From: Planktotalea frisia | Lineage (GTDB): Bacteria > Pseudomonadota > Alphaproteobacteria > Rhodobacterales > Rhodobacteraceae | NCBI RefSeq assembly: GCF_001890925.1 | Contig: NZ_MLCB01000101.1 | Location: 1 to 47,196, forward strand | Reading direction: 5' to 3' | DNA length: 47,196 bases | Shown: piece after piece, positions 8,860-18,790 of the stretch | How positions within the stretch are numbered: the first letter of the stretch is position 1 | Layout: the number at the start of each line of letters is the position of its first letter | The notes under the pieces: generated by a model | Databases searched by the model: none | Told to the model about the DNA's origin: nothing | Seen by the model: the letters and a program-made list of their open reading frames with translations, nothing else | Translations under genes and position numbers: made by a program

Positions 8860-10455
8860 ATGACACAGCGCCCCCTTGGAGCACAGATTTCGCACATGCT
8901 GAAAGCACGTGGGGTCGACACCATTTTCGGAATTCCCGGCGTGCATAATGTCGAGATGTATCGCGGCATCGAAGAGGCGGGGATCACCCATGTGCTTGCG
9001 CGTCACGAACAAGGTGCGGGTTTTATGGCTGACGGCTATGCGCGCGCGACGGGTAAGCCGGGGGTCGCTTATGTGATCACGGGGCCGGGCCTGTGCAACA
9101 CGATGACGCCGCTGGGGCAGGCTTATTCCGACAGTGTGCCGGTATTGGCGATTTCGTCGTGCTTGGATGAAACATCGGCAAAGCGTGGGCAGCTGCATCA
9201 AATGTTGGATCAAGAAGCGGCTGCAGCGACCGTCTGTGAATGGTCTTATGAGGCACGTTCAGCAAGTGCAGCCTATCAGTTGATTGATCGCGCATTCACT
9301 GAATTTGCCAGCGCGCGCCCCCGACCGAAACATATCCAAGTTCCGATCGCTTTGGCGGGTGAAATGGCGAAGGGTGCGGCAGCCGCCTTGCCGAAATCTG
9401 CAAAGCCGCAAGTCTCTCAGGCATTGCTCTATGAAGCGGTTGCAATGATCTTGCGCGCTGAAAAGCCGATCTTTGTATTTGGTGGTGGTGCCGTTGCTGG
9501 CGCGGACGTTGTTGGCGACCTTTTGCGTATGACCGGAGCGGCGAGTTTTACGACCTATGCAGGGCGCGGGATCGTACCATCTGAGGCACCATTGCACTTT
9601 GGTAGCACGCTTGCGCGCGCGGATACGGCTGATGTGTTTGCGCAGTCTGATTTGGTTGTTGTTGTTGCAAGTGAGCTCTCTGAGGTCGATCTGTGGCGCG
9701 ATGATCTAGGGCATGATTGCCCGATGATCCGCGTTGATCTTGATGCGTCAATCTTGGCGCAAGGGCGTGCGGATGATCTATTGCTTCTTGGTGATGCTGA
9801 AAGCTTCTTGCGCGCGATGGCGATTGCGATACCTGCGCGTGTTGATGATCGCGACCCTTGTTGGGATGCGGGTTATGTTACGCAGTGCAAAGTACGTTGG
9901 CGCGCGGAAACAGATGCGGAGCGTCCGGGGATTGTGCCCATTTGCGATGCTTTGCGCGCTGCCCTGCCGAGCGATGCTCTGATCTATTCCGACATGACGC
10001 AATTTGCTTATGTGGCCAAAGAAATTTGGGACATGGATGCGCCGTCGCTTTGGCATCATCCATACGGGTTTGGCACGCTTGGATATGCTTTGCCCGCTGC
10101 GATTGGTGGCAAGATCGGGGCAGGGGATAAACCTGTTGTTGCGATCGCGGGGGACTACGGTTTTCAGTATACGCTGCAAGAACTCGGCGTCGCGGTTGAG
10201 TTGGAACTCAGCTTGCCGATTATCTTGTGGGACAATGGCAAGTTAAAAGAGATCGAGGATTCCATGGTGCGCAGTCAAATCGCACCCAATGCAGTCGTTG
10301 CGCGCAATCCTGACTTTTGTAAATTGGCTGAGGCCTACGGCGGCGTGAGTGCGCGTCCCCAATCGCTAGAAGCCTTGGCGCTGGACGTGAAAAAAGCGCT
10401 GGCCCATCGAGGACCAACGCTTATTCATCTCACACCGGATATTTTGGCAGGTTAG
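8860..10455 (+). CDS. ThDP-dependent decarboxylase, 5-guanidino-2-oxopentanoate decarboxylase-like
   Basis: A 531-residue member of the acetolactate synthase/decarboxylase family. The catalytic glutamate is E50 in ARHEQGAGFMADGYARATG, and the ThDP/metal motif runs from GDYGF (D432) to N459 in LWDNGK with the usual spacing of about 27 residues. The overall pattern best fits the group annotated as 5-guanidino-2-oxopentanoate decarboxylase (AruI-like, arginine transaminase pathway), but no arginine catabolic neighbours are present, so the substrate is uncertain. The first Met of the long frame lies inside trkH; the ATG at 8860 has GGAGAGG before it. The gene ends one base from the convergent protease-like gene. 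Confidence 0.85.
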   Translation: MTQRPLGAQISHMLKARGVDTIFGIPGVHNVEMYRGIEEAGITHVLARHEQGAGFMADGYARATGKPGVAYVITGPGLCNTMTPLGQAYSDSVPVLAISSCLDETSAKRGQLHQMLDQEAAAATVCEWSYEARSASAAYQLIDRAFTEFASARPRPKHIQVPIALAGEMAKGAAAALPKSAKPQVSQALLYEAVAMILRAEKPIFVFGGGAVAGADVVGDLLRMTGAASFTTYAGRGIVPSEAPLHFGSTLARADTADVFAQSDLVVVVASELSEVDLWRDDLGHDCPMIRVDLDASILAQGRADDLLLLGDAESFLRAMAIAIPARVDDRDPCWDAGYVTQCKVRWRAETDAERPGIVPICDALRAALPSDALIYSDMTQFAYVAKEIWDMDAPSLWHHPYGFGTLGYALPAAIGGKIGAGDKPVVAIAGDYGFQYTLQELGVAVELELSLPIILWDNGKLKEIEDSMVRSQIAPNAVVARNPDFCKLAEAYGGVSARPQSLEALALDVKKALAHRGPTLIHLTPDILAG

Positions 10456-10456
10456 C

Positions 10457-12220
10457 CTATTCCCAGCAGCTGACCAATACGGTCATATCTGCTGCGAGTT
10501 TCGCGAGGTCTTCATTATCAAGAGCTGCGCTTTGCGTGGCTGTGTTAGCGGTGATCCCTGCACCCGAGAGGATCTTTGCAATCACATCGCTCGTGATCGA
10601 AAAGCCCACGCCAGCAGGCAAGGTGCGCCCCTTCATGTCCTTGGGGGCGAGCATGCCAATGATGCCGCCCGCGCTATCTAGAACGGGGCCACCAACGTCG
10701 CCAGACATCGCTTCCATTTCGAGGCGGTTTAGCGTCGCTTCGCCGCCTAGCCCTTTGAGATCAGCAAGTGTGCCATAGGTCAGCGTCGGCGCGTTCAAAG
10801 CGCCCTCAAACGGATAACCTGCGACCGCCACGTCCGTTTTCAAACGCGGTGCGCCACTGCGCAAGGCGGCGATGCCTTGAGGTGCGAGTGCTTCGTCAGG
10901 GCGTAGCAGAGCAAGGCCGCTGGCATCATCTGTAGCCACGACCTTCGCATCATAATCTCCGTCAATCGTGATACGGCTACAAGATTGCACAGCCTCAAGG
11001 CTGGTGACAGCTGCGCCGTTAGAGGCGACAAAAAAACCGCTGCGCGACAGTTTAGGTGTGCGAATTTTCAGACCGGACACGAGGTCAATTGCTTGCAACT
11101 CGTCCATGCCAGCAGTGGGGTCCAGCACCGCGTCAAGTCGTGTGAAATTGATCTGCATTTCGCCGAGCAAACGGGTGCGGCGTTCTTCGTCGTTTCTGGG
11201 CCAAATCAGCATAAAGCCTTTGACATGATCGTCCTCAAGGCTCGCTTCTGTGTGCGAAATGAACGTTTCATTCTCGCCCACAAGTGTGAAGCTACGCTTT
11301 TTGCGCTCACGCGGGCCATCTAGGGGCACGATCTCGAGCGTTTGCAAAATATCATAGAGGCCAAAGAGCGTGTTTTCATCACCCGCTTGGCTGATCAGGA
11401 TGACTTTGGCACCCTCAACAAAACCCTTGCCCTCATAATGCGAAAAGGGTGATTCATAGCGATCAAACTCGACTGCGCCTATGGGCATAGCAATTTCGAT
11501 TCCTGCTTCGCGATCCTCAACAAGGCGCAGATCAAGACCGTCCAGAACGGCGTTGTATTGTTTGAAAAGCTCAACGCGCTGAAGTGTCGTTAAAATGCCC
11601 GTTGCCTCAAAACCATTGGCGTCCTGCCATGCTGACATAGAATTACGTGTCCCCCGACCGAAGGATCCATCAATCGCGGCATCATAAAAGCCAGCCCAAC
11701 GCAGTGCGATCTGGAGGTTCTTTTTCGCGTCACGGCTCAAAGCGTTCTCGCTCGCGCGTGCCTCGCGGGGTGTTTCGTCCGCTTCTTCCGGCTCAGGCTG
11801 TGGTTCTGGTGCGGGAGCAGGCGGCGCTTCAGCGACGACTGTGTCATTCTGCTCGGCAGGCAGGGCAGGCGCGAGCGGGGTTACATTCAGCAGATTTGCG
11901 CCCACGGGCCAGAACTGCTGACGAAAAGCTGCGGAGAAGGCGATGAAGCTATCGCGCGGAATGCGCCCTTCGCGGCGATATCCACGCAGCACAGTTTCTG
12001 CATCCTCGGCAGTGTAGGGCCCAAGCGCGACGGCATACCAACCGCCGCCGAGCGAAAAGCCGTTCACGTCAGGTAGATTGCCCGCATAGTCACGCGCACG
12101 GGCTTCAGCAGCGTTCAAGCTAGGTTGCGCTTCGATCTGAACCCAAGCGGCGTCTTGCGCGTATGCGGGGCGCAGCGCTGCAAAGAGGATTACGAAAATG
12201 GTCAGGAAAATGCGTTTCAT
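10457..12220 (-). CDS. secreted SPOR-like/peptidoglycan-binding protein with inactive trypsin-like domain
   Basis: A 587-residue exported protein. Order: signal peptide (residues 1-21, ending AYA), an SPOR-like region (about 22-90, WVQIEAQPSLNAAEARA then GGGWYAVALGPY), a Pro/Glu-rich linker, a peptidoglycan-binding-1 type domain (about 165-230, ALRWAGFYDAAIDGSFGRGTRNSM), a middle region, and a trypsin-like domain from about 390. In the last domain the catalytic positions are changed: His to E409 (VTSLEAVQSC), Asp to G435 (ASGLALL) and Ser to V509 (SGDVGGPVLD). The spacing (26 and 74) still fits a chymotrypsin fold. It is therefore probably a non-enzymatic binding or scaffold protein at the cell wall. 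GAGG precedes the ATG at 12220. Confidence 0.85.
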   Translation of the reverse strand: MKRIFLTIFVILFAALRPAYAQDAAWVQIEAQPSLNAAEARARDYAGNLPDVNGFSLGGGWYAVALGPYTAEDAETVLRGYRREGRIPRDSFIAFSAAFRQQFWPVGANLLNVTPLAPALPAEQNDTVVAEAPPAPAPEPQPEPEEADETPREARASENALSRDAKKNLQIALRWAGFYDAAIDGSFGRGTRNSMSAWQDANGFEATGILTTLQRVELFKQYNAVLDGLDLRLVEDREAGIEIAMPIGAVEFDRYESPFSHYEGKGFVEGAKVILISQAGDENTLFGLYDILQTLEIVPLDGPRERKKRSFTLVGENETFISHTEASLEDDHVKGFMLIWPRNDEERRTRLLGEMQINFTRLDAVLDPTAGMDELQAIDLVSGLKIRTPKLSRSGFFVASNGAAVTSLEAVQSCSRITIDGDYDAKVVATDDASGLALLRPDEALAPQGIAALRSGAPRLKTDVAVAGYPFEGALNAPTLTYGTLADLKGLGGEATLNRLEMEAMSGDVGGPVLDSAGGIIGMLAPKDMKGRTLPAGVGFSITSDVIAKILSGAGITANTATQSAALDNEDLAKLAADMTVLVSCWE

Positions 12221-12466
12221 GTAAAAAGCCTCGTAATCGAACTGCTGAATTTGGATGTAACTTAGCTGGATGTGTAATCCTGCATAGGGCGCAGATTGAG
12301 ATCGGTTTTCGGCAATTTTTAGGCAATAGTCCACCTGATTTGGTAAGATTTACGTGAATTGATGAGTGGCATCAGTAAGAGGGTTGATTGATTGACCCTC
12401 ATGGGCGCAACGGCTAATCAGACGCAACGGCGCGCGTGGCGTGCGAACAATCAGGTGGCGACTGTC

Positions 12467-13390
12467 ATGACTTCGGAAAAACCTAAATCATTTCAAGAGA
12501 TTATCTTGCGTTTGCAAGCCTATTGGGCTGCGCAGGGCTGTGCTGTGATGCAGCCCTATGACATGGAGGTGGGCGCAGGTACGTTTCACCCTGCGACAAC
12601 TTTGCGCTCGCTTGGCTCCAAACCGTGGGCCGCCGCCTATGTGCAGCCCTCGCGTCGCCCAACGGATGGGCGCTATGGCGAGAACCCGAACCGCCTTCAG
12701 CACTACTATCAGTATCAAGTGGTGATCAAACCAAGCCCACCGGATCTCCAAGCGCTTTATCTTGGCTCACTTGAGGCGATTGGCGTGGATATGGAGATGC
12801 ACGACATCCGTTTTGTCGAGGATGACTGGGAAAGCCCGACGCTTGGCGCGTGGGGTCTTGGCTGGGAAGTTTGGTGTGATGGTATGGAAGTCAGCCAATT
12901 TACCTACTTCCAACAAGTGGGTGGACATGATTGCGCCCCTGTTGCGGGCGAGTTGACTTACGGTCTTGAGCGTCTCGCGATGTATATTCTGGACTGTGAT
13001 CACGTGATGGATATGCCCTACAATGACCCACAATCGCCCATTGCCCTAAGCTACGGTGATGTGTTCAAGCAAACCGAAGAAGAATACGCGCGCTGGAACT
13101 TCGATGTGGCCAACACCGAAGTGTTGCTGCGCCATTTTGAGGAAGCGGAAGCTGAATGCGCGCATATTCTTGCGCAAGAGCACGATGATCCCAAGACCGG
13201 AAAGCGCATCATCATGGCGCATCCTGCGTATGATCAATGCATCAAGGCGAGCCATATTTTCAACCTGCTCGACGCGCGCGGCGTGATTTCTGTGACTGAG
13301 CGTCAGGCTTATATCGGGCGCGTGCGCACCTTGGCCAAGGCCTGTGCCGATGCCTTTGTGCAGACGCGCGCGGGCGGACATGTCCAATGA
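12467..13390 (+). CDS. glyQ: glycine--tRNA ligase alpha subunit
   Basis: GlyQ is the catalytic alpha subunit of the bacterial alpha2beta2 glycyl-tRNA synthetase. The 307-residue protein has the family's [21 protein letters not shown] region (only parts quoted), a [14 protein letters not shown] segment and [11 protein letters not shown] near residue 165, all in the class II core. I used the ATG at 12467, which has AGGTGG 8 bases upstream; a longer reading from 12392 adds an untypical tail. The stop overlaps the next gene by four bases. The 246 bases before it hold the divergent start of the protease-like gene and no recognisable T-box or other leader. Confidence 0.97.
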   Translation: MTSEKPKSFQEIILRLQAYWAAQGCAVMQPYDMEVGAGTFHPATTLRSLGSKPWAAAYVQPSRRPTDGRYGENPNRLQHYYQYQVVIKPSPPDLQALYLGSLEAIGVDMEMHDIRFVEDDWESPTLGAWGLGWEVWCDGMEVSQFTYFQQVGGHDCAPVAGELTYGLERLAMYILDCDHVMDMPYNDPQSPIALSYGDVFKQTEEEYARWNFDVANTEVLLRHFEEAEAECAHILAQEHDDPKTGKRIIMAHPAYDQCIKASHIFNLLDARGVISVTERQAYIGRVRTLAKACADAFVQTRAGGHVQ

Positions 13391-13941
13391 GGTTAGGTCA
13401 GTTTTTAGCGGGGTTCACTGTGTTATCAGCAATCATAGCCGGCGGCGCGATGTATTACTTGCAAGTTTACGCGTTCTACGAAGAGATCTCCGCGAGCGGC
13501 GAGAATGATGTACAACTCGTGAGCCTCGTCTCAGGTGAACCAGAACCAATCCTGTTTGATCAATTCGAAGCAATCGACGCCTATACGTCACCCATCCGCT
13601 ACCGCGCCTGCTTTACCACCGTAATGAGCCACTCGTTGCTCAGCGAAACCTACGTGGCTTTTGAAAATGCCGAGCCGCGCAACGCACCAGGTTGGTTCGA
13701 ATGCTTCGATGCGGAAGCCATTGGCGCTGAGTTAGAGGCGGGAACGGCTCTTACATTCTTGGCGCAAAAGAACATCGCCTATGGCGTGGACCGCGTTGTC
13801 GCGATTACCGAAGACGGTCGCGGATACGTCTGGCACGAGCTCAACGATTGCGGCGCGAAAGCCTATGACGGCTCGCCCACCGGGGAAGCTTGCCCGCCCC
13901 GTGACGAATTTACCGGTGAAATGCTGGAAGGAAAGAACTGA
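13387..13941 (+). CDS. DUF6446-type membrane-anchored hypothetical protein
   Basis: A 184-residue protein with one N-terminal transmembrane segment (residues 8-27) followed by a soluble part with several cysteines, probably periplasmic. It matches what I recall as the DUF6446 family, typically found between glyQ and glyS in Rhodobacteraceae. Its ATG overlaps the glyQ stop (ATGA) and its TGA overlaps the glyS ATG, so translation is coupled on both sides. Its role is not known; the tight position suggests constant coexpression with the synthetase but not necessarily a shared function. Confidence 0.85.
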   Translation: MRLGQFLAGFTVLSAIIAGGAMYYLQVYAFYEEISASGENDVQLVSLVSGEPEPILFDQFEAIDAYTSPIRYRACFTTVMSHSLLSETYVAFENAEPRNAPGWFECFDAEAIGAELEAGTALTFLAQKNIAYGVDRVVAITEDGRGYVWHELNDCGAKAYDGSPTGEACPPRDEFTGEMLEGKN

Positions 13942-15998
13942 TGCCTGATCTGCTGATCGAATTGTTTTCCGAAGAAATCCCAGCACGCATGCAGGGCAAA
14001 GCGGCGGATGATCTTAAAAAGCTGATAACAGATGGCATGGTTGAGGCGGGTTTGACCTATGCTTCTGCTGCTGCGTTCTCGACCCCGCGCCGTTTGGCAT
14101 TGACCATCGAGGGCGTGCTGAACGAAAGCCCGACCGTGCGGGAAGAACGCAAAGGGCCAAAAGTTGGCGCGCCTGACAAAGCGATTGAGGGGTTCTTGCG
14201 CGGCGCAGGTCTGACTCGCGATCAGTTAGAGGAACGCGACACGCCCAAAGGCGCGGTCTATTTCGCGAGCATCGAAAAGCAGGGTCGCCCCGCGGCTGAG
14301 ATTATCGCAGAGGTATTGGAACACACGATCCGAACCTTCCCATGGCCTAAATCCATGCGTTGGGGCAGTGGTTCTTTGCGTTGGGTCCGCCCGCTGCATT
14401 CAATCATTTGCCTCTTGAGTGATGAGGCGGGTAGCGAAGTTGTGCCGCTTGATGTGGACGGGATTGTCTCTGGCAAGACCACGCACGGCCATCGTTTCAT
14501 GGACCCTAAGCAGATCACTGTGAACGGTTTTGAGGACTACGAAGCGCAGCTTAAACGCGCGTTTGTTGTGCTGAATGCAGGTGAGCGCGCCGATGCGATC
14601 TGGGAAGACGCCAAGAACCAAGCCTTCGCCAATGGCCTTGAAGTGGTTGAAGACGCTGGCCTTTTGCGCGAGGTCGCGGGTCTTGTGGAATGGCCTGTCG
14701 TGCTGATGGGCGAGATTGCTGAGGACTTCCTTGGCCTGCCACCCGAGGTCTTGCAAACCTCTATGAAAGAACATCAAAAGTTTTTCTCTGTGAAGAATCC
14801 TAAAACGGGCCGGATCGAGCGGTTTATCACCGTGGCGAACCGCGAAACGGCGGACAATGGCGCGACGATCTTGGCAGGAAACCAAAAGGTTCTGTTCGCG
14901 CGTCTGTCGGATGCGAAGTTCTTCTGGGAAAATGATTTGCGCACGGCCAAAAACGATATGTCGTCATGGACCGAAGCGCTCTCGAATGTGACGTTCCACA
15001 ACAAGCTTGGCACGCAAGCAGAGCGGATCGAACGGATCGCCGCTTTGGCGCGCGAGTTGGCTCCTGTGGTTGGCACGGATGCGGACGAGGCAGAGCGTGC
15101 TGCGCGTTTGGCAAAGGCGGATTTGTCGTCCGAGATGGTTTACGAATTCCCTGAATTACAGGGCTTGATGGGGCGTTACTACGCAGAAGCTGCGGGTGAA
15201 ATGCCTGCTGTCGCTGCGGCTGCTGAGGAACACTACGCGCCTTTGGGTCCATCGGACGCTGTGCCAACTGCGCCTGTGTCTGTGGCGGTTTCTTTGGCGG
15301 ATAAGATTGATACGCTGACAGGGTTTTGGGCGATTGATGAAAAGCCTACGGGGTCCAAGGATCCGTTTGCGCTGCGCCGTGCGGCTTTGGGCGTTATTCG
15401 TTTAGTTTTGGAAAATGACAAAACGCTTGTTTTGATGGCTGTATTCGCCTTTGCGAACGAAAAAGCAGACGCTGCGAACTTGCTATCCTTCTTCCACGAC
15501 CGCCTCAAAGTTTACCTGCGCGAGCAAGGTGTGCGGCACGATGTAATTGATGCGTGTATTGCGATGGACGGCAATGACGATCTTGGGCTGTTGGTAAAGC
15601 GCGCGGTCGCACTCGAAGCGTTTATGAAGACAGACGATGGTGAAAATCTGTTGCAGGGTTTCAAACGCGCAAACAACATCTTGAGCAAAGAAGAAGAGAA
15701 GGACGGCGTTGAGTACTCTTACGGTGGCGATGTGAAATTCGCGCAAACCGAAGAAGAAAAGGCGCTGTTTGCAGCCTTGGAACGCGAGACACCTGTCATC
15801 GAGGCTGCTTTGAGTGCGGAAGATTTTGCGAGCGCGATGAGTGGTATGGCAGGATTGCGTGCGCCGATTGATGCGTTTTTTGAAGCGGTTCAGGTCAATA
15901 GTGACAATCAGACTGTGCGGCGCAATCGTTTGAACCTGCTCAGTGACATTCGCAAATTAGTGGGGTCAGTTGCTGATCTAACGCGCGTCGAGGGATAG
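13941..15998 (+). CDS. glyS: glycine--tRNA ligase beta subunit
   Basis: The 685-residue beta subunit binds tRNA and completes the alpha2beta2 glycyl-tRNA synthetase. The family start [17 protein letters not shown], the STPRRLA segment, the QTSMKEHQKFFSV element and the conserved DKIDTLTGFWAI / GSKDPFALRRAALG region in the HD-like domain are all present, followed by an anticodon-binding-like C-terminus. Length is normal. It is the third gene of the glyQ-DUF6446-glyS unit, starting within the previous stop codon. A PPDK-like gene follows after about 105 bases. Confidence 0.97.
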   Translation: MPDLLIELFSEEIPARMQGKAADDLKKLITDGMVEAGLTYASAAAFSTPRRLALTIEGVLNESPTVREERKGPKVGAPDKAIEGFLRGAGLTRDQLEERDTPKGAVYFASIEKQGRPAAEIIAEVLEHTIRTFPWPKSMRWGSGSLRWVRPLHSIICLLSDEAGSEVVPLDVDGIVSGKTTHGHRFMDPKQITVNGFEDYEAQLKRAFVVLNAGERADAIWEDAKNQAFANGLEVVEDAGLLREVAGLVEWPVVLMGEIAEDFLGLPPEVLQTSMKEHQKFFSVKNPKTGRIERFITVANRETADNGATILAGNQKVLFARLSDAKFFWENDLRTAKNDMSSWTEALSNVTFHNKLGTQAERIERIAALARELAPVVGTDADEAERAARLAKADLSSEMVYEFPELQGLMGRYYAEAAGEMPAVAAAAEEHYAPLGPSDAVPTAPVSVAVSLADKIDTLTGFWAIDEKPTGSKDPFALRRAALGVIRLVLENDKTLVLMAVFAFANEKADAANLLSFFHDRLKVYLREQGVRHDVIDACIAMDGNDDLGLLVKRAVALEAFMKTDDGENLLQGFKRANNILSKEEEKDGVEYSYGGDVKFAQTEEEKALFAALERETPVIEAALSAEDFASAMSGMAGLRAPIDAFFEAVQVNSDNQTVRRNRLNLLSDIRKLVGSVADLTRVEG

Positions 15999-16103
15999 CC
16001 TTATGTGCCGCAGCACGTAAGGCCACAGACTTCGCGCAAGTCAGCGTGCCTTGCGCGTTGAAAATTGACCTCTATGCTGCGCGCAAGCTTAGAGGATGCC
16101 GCA

Positions 16104-18641
16104 GTGCAGAATAACCCACACACGACCTTGATCACCGCCACAGCGCCTGTGTCGCCCGACACCCATGGCGGGCGCACGAAATGTTTGCAACGTTTGGTGC
16201 GACTTGATTTGCCTGTGCCACGCACGGTGGGTTTGTCATTTGATGCGGTTCACCGGATCGCGCGCGGCGAAATGCCGGATATGGCGCTGCTTTTGTCGCC
16301 GTTTGAGCAAGGTGAATTGCTCTGTGTGCGCCCGTCTTCTGGTGATCCTGATTGGGGCGGCCCGAGCGCGATTTTGAACATTGGAATGAACAATGCGCGT
16401 TTTGATGATTTCGCGCAGCGATTGGGCAACGAGACGGCGGCGTCCCTTTATGCACGATTTGTTCATTCTTATTCTCTAAGGGTGGCGCGTCTGGATCCAG
16501 ATGTGTTCGATGAGATTGGTGTAGAGGGGGAAGCATCGCTGAACGCGGCGTTGCGTGCCTATGAAGAGGAAACTGATGAGCCGTTTCCGCAAGATCCGGC
16601 CGTGCAATTGGCCGAGGTTTTGCGCTCTATGGCGCGTGCTTGGGATGGCACGTCCGCGCGTTTGTTGCGTCAGGGAAAGGGCGCGCCTGCGGATGCCGGT
16701 CTTGGCTTGGTTGTGCAATCTATGGCGCTCGGATTTGGCGAGGGCGAATGTGGCTCTGGTGTTTTGCAACTGATTGACCGTGAAACAGGACTTGAACAGC
16801 TCACGGGGCGTTACCTGAGCCAAAGCCAAGGGCGTGATGCGCTAGAGGGCGGCTCTAAAGCGCTGTTTTTGGAACGCGATGCAAGAGGACCATCACTCGA
16901 AGAGCTTGCGCCAGACGCGTTTCGCAGCTTGATCGAGATTGCGCAGTTGATGCGGCTTAAGCTTCGCGAAGAAATGCAGGTCGAATTCGTGATCGAGAAT
17001 GGGCGCGTGCATATTCTGGATGGTGTGCGTGTGTCGCGAACAAGCCGTGCTGCCGTGCGCAGTGTTGTGCGTTTGGCTGAAGACAAGATTATTACGCGGC
17101 AAGAGGCTCTTTTGCGCGTGCCACCCTCAGCGCTGAATGAATTGTTGCATAGGCAGGTGGATCGCAGCGTTTCGAATGATTTGATTGGCCGTGGTGTAGC
17201 CGCGAGCCCAGGTGCCGCGACAGGTAAAGTAGTGTTTACAGCGGCCGACGCCCAAGCGGCAGCGGCGCGCGGCGAATCCTGTGTCTTGGTGCGCCGCGAA
17301 ACCTCGCCCGAAGACATTCGCGGCATGCACGCGGCAAAAGCGGTGCTCACCGAACGCGGCGGTATGACGTCCCACGCGGCGGTGATTGGGCGCGGTATCG
17401 GCCTGCCGTGTGTGGTTGGTGCTACGGAAATGCGGTTTCAAATGCGCAAAAAGCTATTGACCGTTTCGGATGGGCGAACCTTCAAAGAGGGGGATGTGAT
17501 CACCGTTGATGGCACGCATGGTGAAGTGCTTTCGGGTTCTGTGCCGATGCTGGAAGCGACGTTGGATGATGCCTTTCAAACTCTGCTCAGTTGGGCTGAT
17601 GACGAGCGTGATATTGGGATTCGCGCTAACGCAGATACGCCCGCAGATGCGCAAACTGCAAAGATGTTTCTCGCGCAGGGAATTGGGCTTTGCCGCACCG
17701 AGCATATGTTCTTCGAAGATGACCGGTTGACCGTCATGCGCGAGATGATTTTCGCCGAAAGCAGCGAAGATCGCAGCGCCGCGCTAAAGCGCTTGCTTCC
17801 TGTGCAACGTGCCGACTTTACAGAGCTTTTTCGCACTATGGCGGGTCTGCCAGTCTGTTTGCGCCTTCTGGATCCGCCCTTGCATGAATTTTTGCCCTCT
17901 GATCATGCGGGGCACCGCGCGCTGGCCGAAGCGCTGGATATTCCACTCTCCGATGTGACGCGGCGCGTAGAAGCCCTGAGTGAATACAATCCAATGCTGG
18001 GTATGCGCGGTGTGCGTTTGGGCATAAAGGTGCCCGAAATTTACGACATGCAGGTGCGTGCGATTTTTGAAGCCGCGATCAGTGTGACGACCCCTGAAAT
18101 GCCGATCGTTCCAGAGATTATGATCCCGCTTGTGTCTGCAAAGCGCGAAGTTGAGTTGGTCAAGATGCGAGTTGATATCGTCGCGGCTGCAGTGCGCGCA
18201 GAAACCGGTGTGGATTTCGACTACAAACTTGGTGTTATGGTCGAAACCCCACGTGCTGCGTTGCGTGCAGAAGACATTGCAGAAAGCACGTCGTTCTTGA
18301 GTTTTGGAACCAACGATTTGACCCAAATGACCTATGGTTTGTCGCGCGATGATGCGGGTCGCTTTATGTCGGAATATGTGGCGCAGGGGGTCTTTGCGGA
18401 GGATCCGTTTCACACACTTGATGTTGATGGCGTGGGCGAATTGCTCATTTTAGGGGCCAAACGCGGCCGCATGGCGCGTCCTGGTTTAACGCTGTCGATG
18501 TGCGGCGAGCATGGCGGCAACCCCGAATCAATCGCGTTTTGTCGCGCAGCAGGTTTTGACTATGTTTCCTGCTCACCCTTTCGCGTGCCTGTTGCAAGAT
18601 TGGCAGCCGCGCAATTGGCAATCCTCGACAAGCTAGGGTAG
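16104..18641 (+). CDS. PPDK-like PEP-utilising protein
   Basis: An 845-residue relative of pyruvate phosphate dikinase. The swivelling domain has the phospho-histidine H424 in GGMTSHAAVIGRG, and the C-terminal barrel has LCRTEHMFF, SFGTNDLTQMTYGLSRDD and the catalytic cysteine C800 in CGEHGGNP, so PEP/pyruvate chemistry looks intact. The N-terminal ATP-grasp half is reduced: GGKGA-type glycine loop reads GGRTK, and the usual TRNP-STGE and GEDVVAGIRTP segments are not recognisable. The start is uncertain. I prefer GTG at 16104, preceded by AGAGGA at 7 bases, over ATG at 16074 without a ribosome site. It could be a PPDK paralog with altered nucleotide or phosphate use. It follows glyS. Confidence 0.82.
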   Translation: MQNNPHTTLITATAPVSPDTHGGRTKCLQRLVRLDLPVPRTVGLSFDAVHRIARGEMPDMALLLSPFEQGELLCVRPSSGDPDWGGPSAILNIGMNNARFDDFAQRLGNETAASLYARFVHSYSLRVARLDPDVFDEIGVEGEASLNAALRAYEEETDEPFPQDPAVQLAEVLRSMARAWDGTSARLLRQGKGAPADAGLGLVVQSMALGFGEGECGSGVLQLIDRETGLEQLTGRYLSQSQGRDALEGGSKALFLERDARGPSLEELAPDAFRSLIEIAQLMRLKLREEMQVEFVIENGRVHILDGVRVSRTSRAAVRSVVRLAEDKIITRQEALLRVPPSALNELLHRQVDRSVSNDLIGRGVAASPGAATGKVVFTAADAQAAAARGESCVLVRRETSPEDIRGMHAAKAVLTERGGMTSHAAVIGRGIGLPCVVGATEMRFQMRKKLLTVSDGRTFKEGDVITVDGTHGEVLSGSVPMLEATLDDAFQTLLSWADDERDIGIRANADTPADAQTAKMFLAQGIGLCRTEHMFFEDDRLTVMREMIFAESSEDRSAALKRLLPVQRADFTELFRTMAGLPVCLRLLDPPLHEFLPSDHAGHRALAEALDIPLSDVTRRVEALSEYNPMLGMRGVRLGIKVPEIYDMQVRAIFEAAISVTTPEMPIVPEIMIPLVSAKREVELVKMRVDIVAAAVRAETGVDFDYKLGVMVETPRAALRAEDIAESTSFLSFGTNDLTQMTYGLSRDDAGRFMSEYVAQGVFAEDPFHTLDVDGVGELLILGAKRGRMARPGLTLSMCGEHGGNPESIAFCRAAGFDYVSCSPFRVPVARLAAAQLAILDKLG

Positions 18642-18704
18642 CACATAAGAAACGCGCCACAACATGTTGAAGTATTTGGCTGGGTCAGTGGTCCCGACAG
18701 GTCG

Positions 18705-18724
18705 TGAAAAACCTCTGGTTTTTG
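18705..18724 (+). terminator. weak candidate terminator
   Basis: AAAAACC and GGTTTTT arms (18707-18713 and 18717-18723) around a TCT loop, ending in a T-run, lie about 65 bases after the PPDK-like gene. The stem is AT-rich, so strength is doubtful. Confidence 0.45.
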
Positions 18725-18790
18725 CGTAGGGTGGATTTTAACGATTTAGATGCTATCTAGCTGCGAACTGAAATAACGCTTGAGAGCTCG

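Noticed and set aside
12221-12466. T-box or other leader before glyQ
   Set aside because: No T-box-like conserved sequence or leader terminator could be found; T-boxes are also not expected in alphaproteobacteria.
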